Counted from the first letter of the stretch, positions 45,206-55,148 are shown. The stretch: 64,000 nucleotides of DNA from Lewinellaceae bacterium (GCA_020636405.1 JACJXW010000006.1:62001-126000); one strand, 5' to 3'. Notes: a model not told the origin generated them from the letters alone. Numbers and translations: made by a program.

Positions 45206-47950
45206 ATGAGGCCAAACCTGCATCTCGCCCCGCGTTTCCTTCTTTTTCTATTGCTCGTATTATCCCTTGACGTTGCCGCACAACCAGCGATCACCTCTTT
45301 CACTTTTGACAACGGCCCGGACAACTGGGAGAACGAGGACGCCAACACTCCTCAACCCGAGATGTGGGAATGGTCATCCGACGGGCGGGACAGCGGAGGA
45401 ACCTTCTGGGGGGCGCGCGGGCCGATCCGCTCGGCTTCCGGCCCCGGCGCTCTGATGCTCAATTCAGATAGCTTGTCGACAGCAGTGGACGGCGCGCCCC
45501 ATCGGGCAACAGTGAGGTCCCCCTCCATTTTCCTGGACTCCACCCTGGTGGGCAAAAAGATCGGCCTTTGTTTTAATCAGTACTTCCGCCAAGGGGCAGC
45601 GCTCACCACGGTGCGGGCAGAACTGGAGGGCGCTCCCCTCTCCGAACCCATCCGGTTGAATGAGCACCTGCGCCCCGGCGTGGAAACTACCGACAGCAAC
45701 CTGGTGGTAGTAGTGCTGGCCGACTCCCTGCCGGCAACCGGCAATCTCCGGATATTCTTCGATTTTGAAGGCCTGCTTTATTTCTGGCTTATCGATGATG
45801 TCGTACTGAAAACCCTTCCGGACTATTATGGCGGCACCTTTCCTGCCTATGTCGGCGATAGCCTGGCCCTCATCGGGCGCCCCTACGCCGCAGACTCCCT
45901 GGGGGGCGCCTATGTGCCCAACGAACTGGTGGTGCGCTGGGCTCCGGGCACCACCGAGCAGGAAAAGGAAGATATTCGCGAGGAGTTCGCACTGGTCCGT
46001 TCCGATACCTGCTTGTGCCGGGAGATCGAATCTGTGATCCTGGCCAGCGAACTGACGCTGGACCCGGCGGCCAACCTCATCGAGTTCGGCGATTTTGAGG
46101 ATGCCAACAGCAATCTCTATTTTGCCCTGGCCAATACGGCATCCGGCGGCTGCAACCTGGGCACCTATTCCATCGTGCCGCGCGCCCGCGCCAAGTGCAA
46201 CCTGCTGTCCTGGGCGGATGCCTACCCGCCTTCAGGGGCGGGCAACATGGCCGTAGTATACCACAACGAACAGCTTTTTTTCGGGTCGGACCCCGATATC
46301 CTCGAAGTGCCCAACATCCCGCTGGCCCAGGATGAAACCTATTTCCTGTCCTTTGATATCTACTTCGGTATCAATGACGATGCACCCGAGGTGCCCGTTC
46401 TACAGACCACTGACCTGGGGATACTGCAATTCCTTTGGGACAACGACAACTCGCCAACCGACCGGAGAATCCACCTGGGCTCCGGCGGCTGGTTCAATTA
46501 CCAGGCCGTTTTTAAGGCTCAGGGCAATGGTACTTCTCCGCTTTCCCTGGCTTTTACGAACCCGCCGGCAACTCCCGGGGAATTCGCCTTTGGGCTCGAC
46601 AATTTCTACATGGCCCCCGTTTCCGCCCTGGGCGGCAAGGCGCTGGATATCATTGAGACCAAAAACGGGGGAGGCGCCAAAAATATGGTGCAGGACATCG
46701 ACTTCAACTATTACACCCGCTCCTATTTTCAGCCCGGTACGGCCAATGCAAACCCCGGTGCGATCGAAAGCTCGGAGCAGTTGTCCAACCTCAACATCGA
46801 TCCGGTAACGGATGATGAGGTCATCATCGCGATCATCGATACGGGAGTGGACTGGGACCACGCTTGTTTCCAGGGCAAGATCTGGACCAACAATACGGAA
46901 TACAACGCTCAGATTGCCAATGTACAGGACGATGACGGCAATTGCGTGACGGATGATTTCATCGGCTGGAACTTCGTGGAGGATTACAACAACCCCTACG
47001 ACGACCACGGCCACGGCACTCATGTGGCCTGTATCGCCCTGGAAAATGCCGAGGCCTTCTCACCGCCGGATTCGGCCTGCGCCTACCGGATCATGCCCCT
47101 GAAGGCTCTCGCATTCGATGGGGTGGGGGAGCTGTTTGACGCCACCTGCGCCACCCTTTATGCCATACAGAACGGCGCCGATGTGGTCAACTGCAGTTTC
47201 ATTTGGAACGGTGGGCAGAGCGACATCATGGACGGCCTGATCGACGAGGGCGCCGATGTCTTTTTCGTTGTGGCCGCCGGCAACGATACCCTCGACCTTG
47301 GCCTGCATCACTACTATCCGGCCAATTATTCCGGCAAGGAGAATATGCTGACTGTAGGTGCGGTCGATGGCATCCTTTTGGCGCCCTTTTCCAACTACAA
47401 CGGGCTCCTGGTAGAGGTGGCCGCTGAGGGGGTGAAAATCGACAGCGCCCTGCCTGATACACCTGTAGGCAATACGAACAGGGGGCTCAAGAGCGGCACC
47501 TCCATGGCGGCTCCCCACGTCGCGGCGGCGGCGGCGATCGCCTACTGCGGGCTGGGCCCCTTCCCCAGCCAGATCAGGGAAACCATATTGGCCTGCGCCG
47601 ACCAGGTGCCCGGCCTGATGGTGCCCTTCGTGAATGGCAACGTCCTGAACCTGGATGGAACATGCCTGGTGGTGGTGGAAGTGGAGGAAGCGGGAGCAGA
47701 GACGGAAGTGCGCCTCTTCCCCAATCCGACTACCGGCCTGATACAGGCGCCGGCGCCCTTTATCCAGGATCGGCCCTTTATCGTGGAAACTTACGGGCTT
47801 TCCGGCCGGCTCCTGCTGCGAAAGGAGCAGAAGGGGCTGCTGCCGGGTGAGCCGCTGAGCCTCGACTTCAGCACCCTGCCCGCCGGGATGTACGTACTGC
47901 GTATCCGCCAGGGCCCCTACAGCTGGACGGGCCGCTTCATCAAGGATTGA
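45206..47950 (+). CDS. Secreted S8 subtilase with T9SS sorting tail
   Basis: 914 residues from the ATG at 45206, opening a signal peptide that ends VAAQP. Order: a jelly-roll-like domain (about 20-230); a prodomain piece with VPNELVVRWAPGTTEQE near 240-290, interrupted by another carbohydrate-binding-like domain (about 290-480); the S8 catalytic domain with Asp545 (IAIIDTGVD), His603 (DDHGHGTHVA) and Ser766 (GTSMAAPHVA). The C-terminal 80 residues are a T9SS type A sorting domain (VRLFPNPTTG ... LPAGMYVLRI). It should be exported across the outer membrane and released or anchored. It precedes a CHAT gene by 19 bases, one unit. Confidence 0.92.
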   Translation: MRPNLHLAPRFLLFLLLVLSLDVAAQPAITSFTFDNGPDNWENEDANTPQPEMWEWSSDGRDSGGTFWGARGPIRSASGPGALMLNSDSLSTAVDGAPHRATVRSPSIFLDSTLVGKKIGLCFNQYFRQGAALTTVRAELEGAPLSEPIRLNEHLRPGVETTDSNLVVVVLADSLPATGNLRIFFDFEGLLYFWLIDDVVLKTLPDYYGGTFPAYVGDSLALIGRPYAADSLGGAYVPNELVVRWAPGTTEQEKEDIREEFALVRSDTCLCREIESVILASELTLDPAANLIEFGDFEDANSNLYFALANTASGGCNLGTYSIVPRARAKCNLLSWADAYPPSGAGNMAVVYHNEQLFFGSDPDILEVPNIPLAQDETYFLSFDIYFGINDDAPEVPVLQTTDLGILQFLWDNDNSPTDRRIHLGSGGWFNYQAVFKAQGNGTSPLSLAFTNPPATPGEFAFGLDNFYMAPVSALGGKALDIIETKNGGGAKNMVQDIDFNYYTRSYFQPGTANANPGAIESSEQLSNLNIDPVTDDEVIIAIIDTGVDWDHACFQGKIWTNNTEYNAQIANVQDDDGNCVTDDFIGWNFVEDYNNPYDDHGHGTHVACIALENAEAFSPPDSACAYRIMPLKALAFDGVGELFDATCATLYAIQNGADVVNCSFIWNGGQSDIMDGLIDEGADVFFVVAAGNDTLDLGLHHYYPANYSGKENMLTVGAVDGILLAPFSNYNGLLVEVAAEGVKIDSALPDTPVGNTNRGLKSGTSMAAPHVAAAAAIAYCGLGPFPSQIRETILACADQVPGLMVPFVNGNVLNLDGTCLVVVEVEEAGAETEVRLFPNPTTGLIQAPAPFIQDRPFIVETYGLSGRLLLRKEQKGLLPGEPLSLDFSTLPAGMYVLRIRQGPYSWTGRFIKD

Positions 47951-47969
47951 CAACACAAGAACCTGAAAT

Positions 47970-50723
47970 ATGACATTACCCCCTTTTCGTTATAGCCTCT
48001 TATTCCTTGTCCTGCTGTTCACTGCCGAAGGAACCCGGGCGCAATGCCCGCCGGTTCCCTCGGTTCAGCAGGCCCTGGACAGCTGGGATGTTGAACTGAC
48101 GCTGTCGGCCATCCGGCAGGCTGAAAATTGTGAAGGCTACCGCGATTCCCTGGGCTGGGCTTACCACCGCCTGGGGGTTTTTTATTATTACGATGAAGCC
48201 TTGTCGCCGGAAGAAAGGGTAGCGAAAGCCCTTCAGGCTACCCGCCGGGCCATCGACATCCGTTCCGGGCTGAGCCCGTTGCCCTATGAGCAGGTAGGGC
48301 AGAGCTATCTCAACCTGGCTTTCTTTTATCAGGACCAGTTGAATTACGACGAGGCGGCCAAAGAGGCCCTTACTGCCCTGGAAGCCTTCGAAAAGGCCGA
48401 AGCGCCACAGGCCATCAACTGCCTGTGGAAGCTCGCCGACATCATGGAATTGCTCGGAGACTACGGAAAGGCCCTGCATTACCTGGAGTTGGCCCGGGAG
48501 AAGGCCCTCCGGTTCAAAGACACCCTTCGCCTGGCCGATTCCTACAATGTGATCGGCAGGGCCTTCAATGCCCAGGGCCTCCACCAGGAAGCGCTGGAAC
48601 CCCTGAACCAGGCTTACACCTTATTTTCCTCCCGTCCTCGGGATCAACGCGATGATTATCAGCTGGCCTCCTGCCTGCTCAACCTGGGCAACACCTACGA
48701 CGGGCTGGGCCGGTTTGAGGAAGCCCTGGCTGCGTATCAGGCTGCGCTTCAACACGCCCGGAGGTACGGCGACCCGGGGCTGGAGCTGTCCATAAAGAAC
48801 AACATTGCCATTCCGTTGAAAAAGCTGGGGCGCCTTGCGGAGTCAGAGCAGGCCCTGCGGGAAGTTCTCCGTTATGCTATGGAGAAGGAATCCCAAAAAG
48901 ATATGGCCGCTGCCTATGACAACCTGGGCGACCTCTATTTCCTGCGTGGGGATTTTTCCCGTGCCCTCGAATTGTACCAGCAAGCGATCGTTCATACTGT
49001 TTCCGGATTTCAGCCGGAAAGTATGGTGGATGAACCCAGCGGCAGTATGCTGGAAAAAGCTGCCGATAAAGCGCGCCTGCTCAATTTCCTGAGCAACAGG
49101 GCCCAAACCTGGAAAGCTTACTACGAGAAGGATCAAAAGCGGGAGTACCTGGGCCATGCTTTGCAATGCTACCGCCTGGCCGATCAGGTGATCGGGCTGA
49201 TGCGGCAGGAACACAGTGAGCAGAGCTCCAAGCTGTTCTGGCGCAATACGACCCGCCCGGTATACGAACAGGCCATCGAAACCGCGTACTGGCTGGGGGA
49301 CGCGGAACAGGCTTTTTTCTTTATGGAAAAAAGCCGCGCTGTCCTGCTCCTGGATGCCTTACTGGCGGGCAATGCCCGCCAGGTGGTGCCCGACAGCATT
49401 GCCCGCCGGGAACTGCAGCTGAAGCGCCGGCTCCTGACGGCCCGCCAGTCGATGGAAAACGGCGAAGGAGACGCTGCGCGCCTACTCGACGCCCAGCGCA
49501 CTTTAGAGCGATTTCTGGATGAATTGGCAGAAGCATATCCTGCCTACCACGATATCCGCTACAATCTGGTAGTGGCACACCCGGAACAGGTACAGGCACA
49601 GTTGCTGGATGAGGAAACCCTGCTTGTGGAGTATTTCCTTTCCGGGGAATTCATTTACATCCTTCATTTCAGCCGGGCGGTTGCCCCCAAACTGGTGAGA
49701 ATGCCCAGAGATGAGGCCTTTGCCCAGCAATTACAGGGGGTACTGAGTTACCTTTCAGGGGCTGGCGAGGCCGGCCCGGATGCGTATCAGGCGATGGCCT
49801 ACCCCCTCTTCCAGCGCCTGCTGGAGCCCGCTTATGCACCACAATACTCCCGGTTGCTGATCATACCGGATGGAGAATTGTCCTTCCTCCCCTTTGACGC
49901 GCTGCCCGGAAGCCTGGGGCAACCCGCCAGCTTCGGGCAGGTGGATTACCTGATCCGGGATCACAACGTGTACTATGCGTATTCGGCAACGGTGCTGTCC
50001 AACCTGATCCGGAATGACGGCGCTTCCGGGAGCTTGCTGCAAATAGCGCCTGGTTTCGAGCAGGGCGAGCGTTCCCTGGCGCCCCTGTCGGAGGGCGGGC
50101 GCGGCATGGAGCGGCTCGACGGTTACCGGATACTCCGCGGGCGGGAAGCCACCAAAGCCCGCTTCCTGGAGCAGGCCAGCCAGGCCTGGCTCATTCATCT
50201 GACCACTCACGCCAGCGCCGGAGCGGAAGCGGCCGGCCCCCGCATCGAGTTTATCGACCAGCCGCTGGGCCTGCCTGAACTGTACGCCTTGGAGCTCTCG
50301 GCTCAGCTCGTCGTGCTCGATGCCTGCCAGGCCAACCTGGGCACGATCGCCACCGGCGAGGGCGTCATGAGCCTGGCCCGCGGCTTTGCCTTTGCCGGCG
50401 CCAGAAGCATGGTCGCCAGCCTGTGGGAAGTGAGGGACCGCTACACGGCCATCCTTTTTCAGGCCTTCTACCGGCAATTGTCAGCCGGCAAGAGCAAGTC
50501 CGAAGCCCTGCGCCAGGCCAAACTGGCTTACCTCGCCCAGGCTCAAACCAGCGCAGAAAAGTCGCCCCGAAACTGGGCCGGCTTCGTCTACATCGGCAAA
50601 GATGGAACGATGGCGGTTCGGGAAGCCTCGACCCTCCAGTCTTGGTTTGCAGGTTATGGCCGGCTGGCTGGCCTGCTGCTGCTGGCCGGGATCGCAGGAT
50701 GGTTCCTGCGCCGGAAACGGTGA
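47970..50723 (+). CDS. Exported TPR-CHAT (caspase-like) protein
   Basis: 917 residues. N-terminal signal peptide ends EGTRAQC. At least seven TPR pairs span about 60-400 (YNVIGRAFNAQGLHQEALE, LLNLGNTYDGLGRFEEAL, YDNLGDLYFLRGDFSRALE). A linker is followed by the CHAT (caspase HetF-associated with TPR) protease domain, about 560-870, with the catalytic pair His747 (LTTHASAG) and Cys786 (LDACQANLG). A C-terminal hydrophobic helix (LAGLLLLAGIAGWFLRRKR) ends the protein, so it is probably membrane-tethered with the protease in the periplasm. CHAT proteases cleave proteins in conflict or cell-death systems. It shares a transcript with the subtilase, which may process or be processed by it. Confidence 0.88.
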   Translation: MTLPPFRYSLLFLVLLFTAEGTRAQCPPVPSVQQALDSWDVELTLSAIRQAENCEGYRDSLGWAYHRLGVFYYYDEALSPEERVAKALQATRRAIDIRSGLSPLPYEQVGQSYLNLAFFYQDQLNYDEAAKEALTALEAFEKAEAPQAINCLWKLADIMELLGDYGKALHYLELAREKALRFKDTLRLADSYNVIGRAFNAQGLHQEALEPLNQAYTLFSSRPRDQRDDYQLASCLLNLGNTYDGLGRFEEALAAYQAALQHARRYGDPGLELSIKNNIAIPLKKLGRLAESEQALREVLRYAMEKESQKDMAAAYDNLGDLYFLRGDFSRALELYQQAIVHTVSGFQPESMVDEPSGSMLEKAADKARLLNFLSNRAQTWKAYYEKDQKREYLGHALQCYRLADQVIGLMRQEHSEQSSKLFWRNTTRPVYEQAIETAYWLGDAEQAFFFMEKSRAVLLLDALLAGNARQVVPDSIARRELQLKRRLLTARQSMENGEGDAARLLDAQRTLERFLDELAEAYPAYHDIRYNLVVAHPEQVQAQLLDEETLLVEYFLSGEFIYILHFSRAVAPKLVRMPRDEAFAQQLQGVLSYLSGAGEAGPDAYQAMAYPLFQRLLEPAYAPQYSRLLIIPDGELSFLPFDALPGSLGQPASFGQVDYLIRDHNVYYAYSATVLSNLIRNDGASGSLLQIAPGFEQGERSLAPLSEGGRGMERLDGYRILRGREATKARFLEQASQAWLIHLTTHASAGAEAAGPRIEFIDQPLGLPELYALELSAQLVVLDACQANLGTIATGEGVMSLARGFAFAGARSMVASLWEVRDRYTAILFQAFYRQLSAGKSKSEALRQAKLAYLAQAQTSAEKSPRNWAGFVYIGKDGTMAVREASTLQSWFAGYGRLAGLLLLAGIAGWFLRRKR

Positions 50724-51014
50724 GCGCCGGCCGGATGCCCCCGGGGTTCACCACCCTCCTTTTGATAACACTTTACCGATACAATGATCCACCTTCGCAG
50801 TGGCGGGACACTCGTCCGCCCCTAAGACTTCGGCAGCACGCGCCCATCTTCACAAACGAGTTCGAAAGGGCCCGCCATTCTCCTTCACAAACCTCACGAT
50901 AATTTTTTTTTCAGAGGGTAACAACCTGTCCATTTCCCTGATGATGGTGTGTAGGGATGCTAATATCTAAAGGCATCCTGCAAAAAAGTTCTTTCACCCA
51001 CAAAAACCAATAAA
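50724..51014. other. Gap between CHAT and PKD lipoprotein genes
   Basis: 291 bases with no gene. GC-rich at first, AT-rich in the last 120. No clear terminator; a TAATATCT stretch about 45 bases before the ATG at 51015 may be a weak -7 region, but the match is poor. Confidence 0.4.
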
Positions 51015-53684
51015 ATGAAAATGGTAAAAATTTGTGTTTTGGCCGCTATTGGCCTTTTCTTGCTTTCCAGTATCGGATGTAAAGTCGTCAAGCCTTATTC
51101 CAGCCTGGACGACGCCTGTGAGAGCAGTGTGTCTTTATTCAACCTTTCCAGTACGAACTTTGTGGCCATTCAGGTCACGGCCGGCCCCAATACGCAGATC
51201 GTATATTCCGAAGTTCCGGCTTCCTGGAGCCAGTTGCCTTCTTACCCGCAGCAGGTGTATTGGTTTCCGCCGAACCCTCCGGGAGGCGTTCCCACCGGTT
51301 TTCCCCTTGCCGGAGATTACAAGGTATGGGCAAAGGCCACCGGCAACGCTACTCCCACGGTGCAGGTGCGCTGGCTCAATGCCGACAATGAGGCCGTGTG
51401 CGAGGAAACGGTCACCCTGGAGTGTGGAAGCAACGATACCGGCCTGCCCCAGGAAGAGTTGGCCAAAGTATTCCAAAACCGGGTGAGCTTCGATGAGAAG
51501 AACGGGATACTGGCTTTTCACGGCAAGCGCTCCTTTGTACAAGTTTACGAGCTGATCACCGATAACAACAGCCTTTGGGAAGAAAGCCTGCACGAGGACA
51601 GCCTGCCCTACCGGCCGACGATCTACACGTACTTTGAATCCCTTTTCCCGGGATACGAGTCCTTGGGCAAAGTGCTGGCCGCCCAGGAGATGGAAGCCGA
51701 TAGGGCCGGTAAAGAAGAACCCGCAACCGGGTACGCTTTCTACGAGGGTTTTCTTGACGATGACCTCAATGTGCTGATCAGCAAGAAGCGCGCCGTCCGG
51801 ATCGGGCATAGCGTATACCGGTTCACCGATCCGCATACTATGTGGGAATTGTATGCCCCGAAGGGCCAAACGGAAGCGGTCTCCCGCTTCCTCAACATTG
51901 AAGATCCGGAACAGCTGAAATTGCCGGGGTTGTCGGTTCATTTCCTGCAGGACGGTACGGTGTTGCACAAGGACCGCAACCAATGGGTTGCCGAGCCTGG
52001 CCAGCCGGGGAAGGGCGATGAAAAGGATCCCTGTGAGTTTGTCGGGGTAACCAGCGGCAGCCTGGAACCCACCGAAAAAATGGATGCGGACGACTGTGAA
52101 GTGAGCCTCACCATCAGCCTGATCGGCTGCAACCAGTATCTATTCATCCCCACCGCAACGGTGGACAACGCGCCTCCGCCTTCGAGCGTTTCCTACAGTT
52201 TTGAACTGTTCCGCCTCGACCCTAACAGTTCATCGCCTGTCCTGGTAAGCAGCACGAATGGGAACACTCCCTGGACTCAGACGCTGGCCACAGGCGGAGA
52301 GTACCTGATTCGCTTTACGATGAGCGGCGGCCCTTGTGAAGATCCGGCAATTGCCGAGGAACAATTCAGTTTTATGCCGTTACAGGTAGACTTCACTTAT
52401 GATGATAAACCTTGTGAAATCACTAAACTGGACTTCGAACCGCAGGTCCAGCTGAATTCAAGCTTCGGAGAAGTGATAATCGGGTATGAATGGACGTTCT
52501 TTGATGCCGGTGGCAGCCCGCTAACCCCCGCATCGTCTACGCTCCAGAACCCCACCTACGATTTTACAGCCCTGGGAACCTACAAGGTTTGCCTGAAGGT
52601 AACGACAAATACCAACTGTACCGTTGAGGAGTGCAAGTACATCGAGATCAGCAACTCCTGCAAGCCGGAGTTCAGCCAGACGTTCTCCGTGTGCAGCGAA
52701 AAAGACTGCGGTGGCGTCAGCGTGGAGTTCCACAACGAATCGGAGGGCGGCGTTTGCCCCATTACTTTCACCTGGGATTTTGGGGATGGACAGAGCACCA
52801 CGCAGGTGTACAATCAAACGACATCTGACCCCGACCCGGTACATGTGTATGAGAACTGCGGGCGGTACACGGTCCGGCTGACCATGGAAGATGCCCTGGG
52901 TTGTGAAGAAGTGGTGGTGCACACCATCGACCTCAATCCGATGAACCTGGATTTTACCTGGCAGATCTGCCCGAACGGCAGGGTGCGGTTTGAAGCGAAC
53001 CAACCCAGAAACTGTGAAGTCCTGGGCCTTTTCAACTGTTATCCTCAGTGGGACTTCGGCGGAGGTGACGACACCTGGTATAAGGCCTTTAACCTCCTGT
53101 ACCCTCGCCGCCCGATTGCCTTTTACGATACCCCCAACAACTACAATGTATCCATGACCTATCAGAACGAGGATGGGAACCGGTGCACGATAACCAAAAC
53201 CTTGCCGATCACCGAATACGAGTGTTGCGCCAAAAATGACCGGGCGGTTCGCATTGAAAATTGGGGGTCCGACCACCGTGCCAAAGCCGTATTTGTGCAG
53301 ACCCAGGTATTGTGGGTTCATCAGGTGAAGGCCAAGACCATTCTGAAAAAGAAGAAGTTCGGTATCTACTGGCGTAAAAAGGCCGAAGAGATCAAAGCTG
53401 GCTGGCAGGGCGGCCTGTTCTTTGCCAACGGAAGCTGGTGGCAGATCAATGTCGAACGGACGCGTTGCAATTGTGTGACGCAGCAGAATTATACCCTGTC
53501 CGCCAATACCGATACGAGAACCAACAGCTCCAAGGCCAAACAGGTTACCGGTTTTGGGCTGGGCGGCAATTTTGCCACCCGGCAGGGCTCTATACAGTCT
53601 TACCATTACATAGAAAGGAAGGACGGTAGTACCCGTACCATGGCGCCCTTAATATTGGGTATTGACTGTGACGACAACAACTAA
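51015..53684 (+). CDS. PKD-domain lipoprotein
   Basis: 889 residues. Signal ends LLSSIGC (Cys22). Residues of about 30-330 form an unassigned region with a C-rich segment. From about 340 to 740 several Ig/PKD-like modules follow, seen as YEWTFFDAGGS, FTWDFGDGQST and PQWDFGGGDDTW with surrounding Cys-rich strands. The C-terminal part has a basic patch (KAKTILKKKKFGIYWRKKAE) and a Gly/Asn-rich end, no T9SS tail. It probably sits on the outer membrane as a binding protein. It lies 291 bases downstream of the CHAT gene on the same strand. Function otherwise unknown. Confidence 0.82.
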   Translation: MKMVKICVLAAIGLFLLSSIGCKVVKPYSSLDDACESSVSLFNLSSTNFVAIQVTAGPNTQIVYSEVPASWSQLPSYPQQVYWFPPNPPGGVPTGFPLAGDYKVWAKATGNATPTVQVRWLNADNEAVCEETVTLECGSNDTGLPQEELAKVFQNRVSFDEKNGILAFHGKRSFVQVYELITDNNSLWEESLHEDSLPYRPTIYTYFESLFPGYESLGKVLAAQEMEADRAGKEEPATGYAFYEGFLDDDLNVLISKKRAVRIGHSVYRFTDPHTMWELYAPKGQTEAVSRFLNIEDPEQLKLPGLSVHFLQDGTVLHKDRNQWVAEPGQPGKGDEKDPCEFVGVTSGSLEPTEKMDADDCEVSLTISLIGCNQYLFIPTATVDNAPPPSSVSYSFELFRLDPNSSSPVLVSSTNGNTPWTQTLATGGEYLIRFTMSGGPCEDPAIAEEQFSFMPLQVDFTYDDKPCEITKLDFEPQVQLNSSFGEVIIGYEWTFFDAGGSPLTPASSTLQNPTYDFTALGTYKVCLKVTTNTNCTVEECKYIEISNSCKPEFSQTFSVCSEKDCGGVSVEFHNESEGGVCPITFTWDFGDGQSTTQVYNQTTSDPDPVHVYENCGRYTVRLTMEDALGCEEVVVHTIDLNPMNLDFTWQICPNGRVRFEANQPRNCEVLGLFNCYPQWDFGGGDDTWYKAFNLLYPRRPIAFYDTPNNYNVSMTYQNEDGNRCTITKTLPITEYECCAKNDRAVRIENWGSDHRAKAVFVQTQVLWVHQVKAKTILKKKKFGIYWRKKAEEIKAGWQGGLFFANGSWWQINVERTRCNCVTQQNYTLSANTDTRTNSSKAKQVTGFGLGGNFATRQGSIQSYHYIERKDGSTRTMAPLILGIDCDDNN

Positions 53685-53695
53685 CGCCGATTATT

Positions 53696-53840
53696 CAGAG
53701 GCTGTCTCATAAGTTTCACAATGGAGGGTACCCTGATTTATTAAGATTTCTTTGGATTCATTAAGATCTAAATGAAAGATGATTTTGAATCCTAATAAAT
53801 CTAAAGGATCAGTGTACTATTATTTAGGAGACAGCCTCTG
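53696..53840. repeat. Hairpin/MITE-like element, 145 bp
   Basis: Perfect 13-bp inverted ends CAGAGGCTGTCTC at 53696-53708 and its complement at 53828-53840, the ends resembling IS5/IS1182-type termini. Inside is a second, imperfect palindrome (TACCCTGATTTATTAAG facing ATCAGTGTAC) that is related in sequence to the element at 62100-62204. No transposase. The right end is 1 base from the stop codon of the 53842 gene. Confidence 0.75.
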
Positions 53841-53841
53841 T

Positions 53842-54102
53842 TTATGCTCCCTTTATTTCGTCGATCTTATCCACGATCTTCAGTGCCCATACCATTTGTT
53901 TGGCGGAGGGGTGGCTGTTGTACAGTGCCTTTTTTCGGGCGGCCATCAGGCAGCCGCGTTCGTCGTAGGAGAACTGTTTCTTGTTTTCGGGTAACAAAGA
54001 CCAGTCGATGAACTCCTGCCACTCGTCGGCAGAGTAGAATTCGAAATCGGACTTGAGTACTTCCAGGTCGGTGGGGTCGGAAAGGTCATATTCTCTAGCC
54101 AT
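53842..54102 (-). CDS. Small hypothetical protein
   Basis: 86 residues, no signal or membrane segment. Sequence begins MAREYDLSDPTDLEVLKSDF and continues with aromatic/acidic helices (DEWQEFIDWSLLPENKKQF, MVWALKIVDKIDEIKG). The gene is convergent with the PKD lipoprotein gene and ends 1 base from a repeat element. It has a plain start context and reasonable codon use, so it is likely real. No recognised family. Confidence 0.65.
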   Translation of the reverse strand: MAREYDLSDPTDLEVLKSDFEFYSADEWQEFIDWSLLPENKKQFSYDERGCLMAARKKALYNSHPSAKQMVWALKIVDKIDEIKGA

Positions 54103-54212
54103 GAATTTTTTTTGAAGGGCAATTTAAGATATTTGTGCAAAGCTTGCCAACCCCTTCGTTGCATTATCTTGTTTCCCATGGCCGTGTTATCCGGTTGCTG
54201 CAGGATTAGGGA

Positions 54213-55007
54213 TCAGAAATCGAGTTGAACGGCTGCTCCTCCCGGCCCGCCGTACACCTTCAGGTTACCGTCCTTTTTGTGCAGGTGTGGGATAAAGTAT
54301 CCCGCCAGGGCTCCAACGGCATATCCGCACATCACGTCACTGGGATAGTGCTTACCGGCCTTGACGCGCAGATAGCCCGTGATGGCCGGCGCTGTGGCGG
54401 CAATGCCCCAAACCAGGGGTTTCCATTTGCTCTCCGGGTAAAAGTCGGAAAATACTTTAGCAGCAAAAAAGGTATTGGCGGCTACATTGGAAGTGTGCCC
54501 TGAAAAAAAAGAAGAGCGGGCGTGAAGGCTTTGTTTACTCTCCAGCCCGGCATCGTAGTTGTATACAAACGGACGGGGGCGGAGGACGGCGGATTTCGCG
54601 AGCAGGGTTAGCCCGGAGTTGAGCATCATGGTTTCGCTGTAGAGCAGGGCGATGGTGGGCAAGGCGTGCCGTGCCTGCTTCTCGGCGGCGAACATCAGCG
54701 GTAAGGCAAAAGAAGCCCGCAGGAAATAGTTACTGGCATGATAGGCCCTGGGGGAATTCTGCTCTATGGCGATGCGGTCGATACCGGTAATGCTTTTGTA
54801 CTGAAGGCTGTAGATCTCTGCGGTAGAGAGCGGTACGGTTTGGGCCCGCAGGAGATGGCCGGCTCCCAAGGTAGTGGCGCCGGCCCCGAGCAGGGCGGCT
54901 TCCTTTTTCCAGTTCAGTTGATAAGGCGAACCTTGTCCTTTGGCTGGCTCCAAGATTGTGGCCTGGCACAGCAAAGCTGTGAAGAGAAGGATGAGAAAAC
55001 GGTGCAT
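54213..55007 (-). CDS. PAP2-family phosphatase
   Basis: 264 residues. N-terminal signal or first helix (MHRFLILLFTALLCQA). The phosphatase motifs are present: KSAVLRPRP (KxxxxxxRP), SFFSGHTS (PSGH type) and RVKAGKHYPSDVMCGY (SRxxxxxHxxxD type). Membrane-associated lipid-phosphate or polyprenyl-diphosphate phosphatase. Which lipid is not determined. It is transcribed toward the small 53842 gene, separated by about 110 bases. Confidence 0.9.
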   Translation of the reverse strand: MHRFLILLFTALLCQATILEPAKGQGSPYQLNWKKEAALLGAGATTLGAGHLLRAQTVPLSTAEIYSLQYKSITGIDRIAIEQNSPRAYHASNYFLRASFALPLMFAAEKQARHALPTIALLYSETMMLNSGLTLLAKSAVLRPRPFVYNYDAGLESKQSLHARSSFFSGHTSNVAANTFFAAKVFSDFYPESKWKPLVWGIAATAPAITGYLRVKAGKHYPSDVMCGYAVGALAGYFIPHLHKKDGNLKVYGGPGGAAVQLDF

Positions 55008-55148
55008 AAGAACGGGATGTTTCTTTGGGCCGGCTGGCAGGCAAAAGAAAGGCTGTCAGCCGGCTCTCCATTTTATTAGCCCTACAACTTGCAAATTACC
55101 GAATTTATTTTGGAGTAGTGGTGAAATGCCAGTAAAGAAGTTGTCGGC

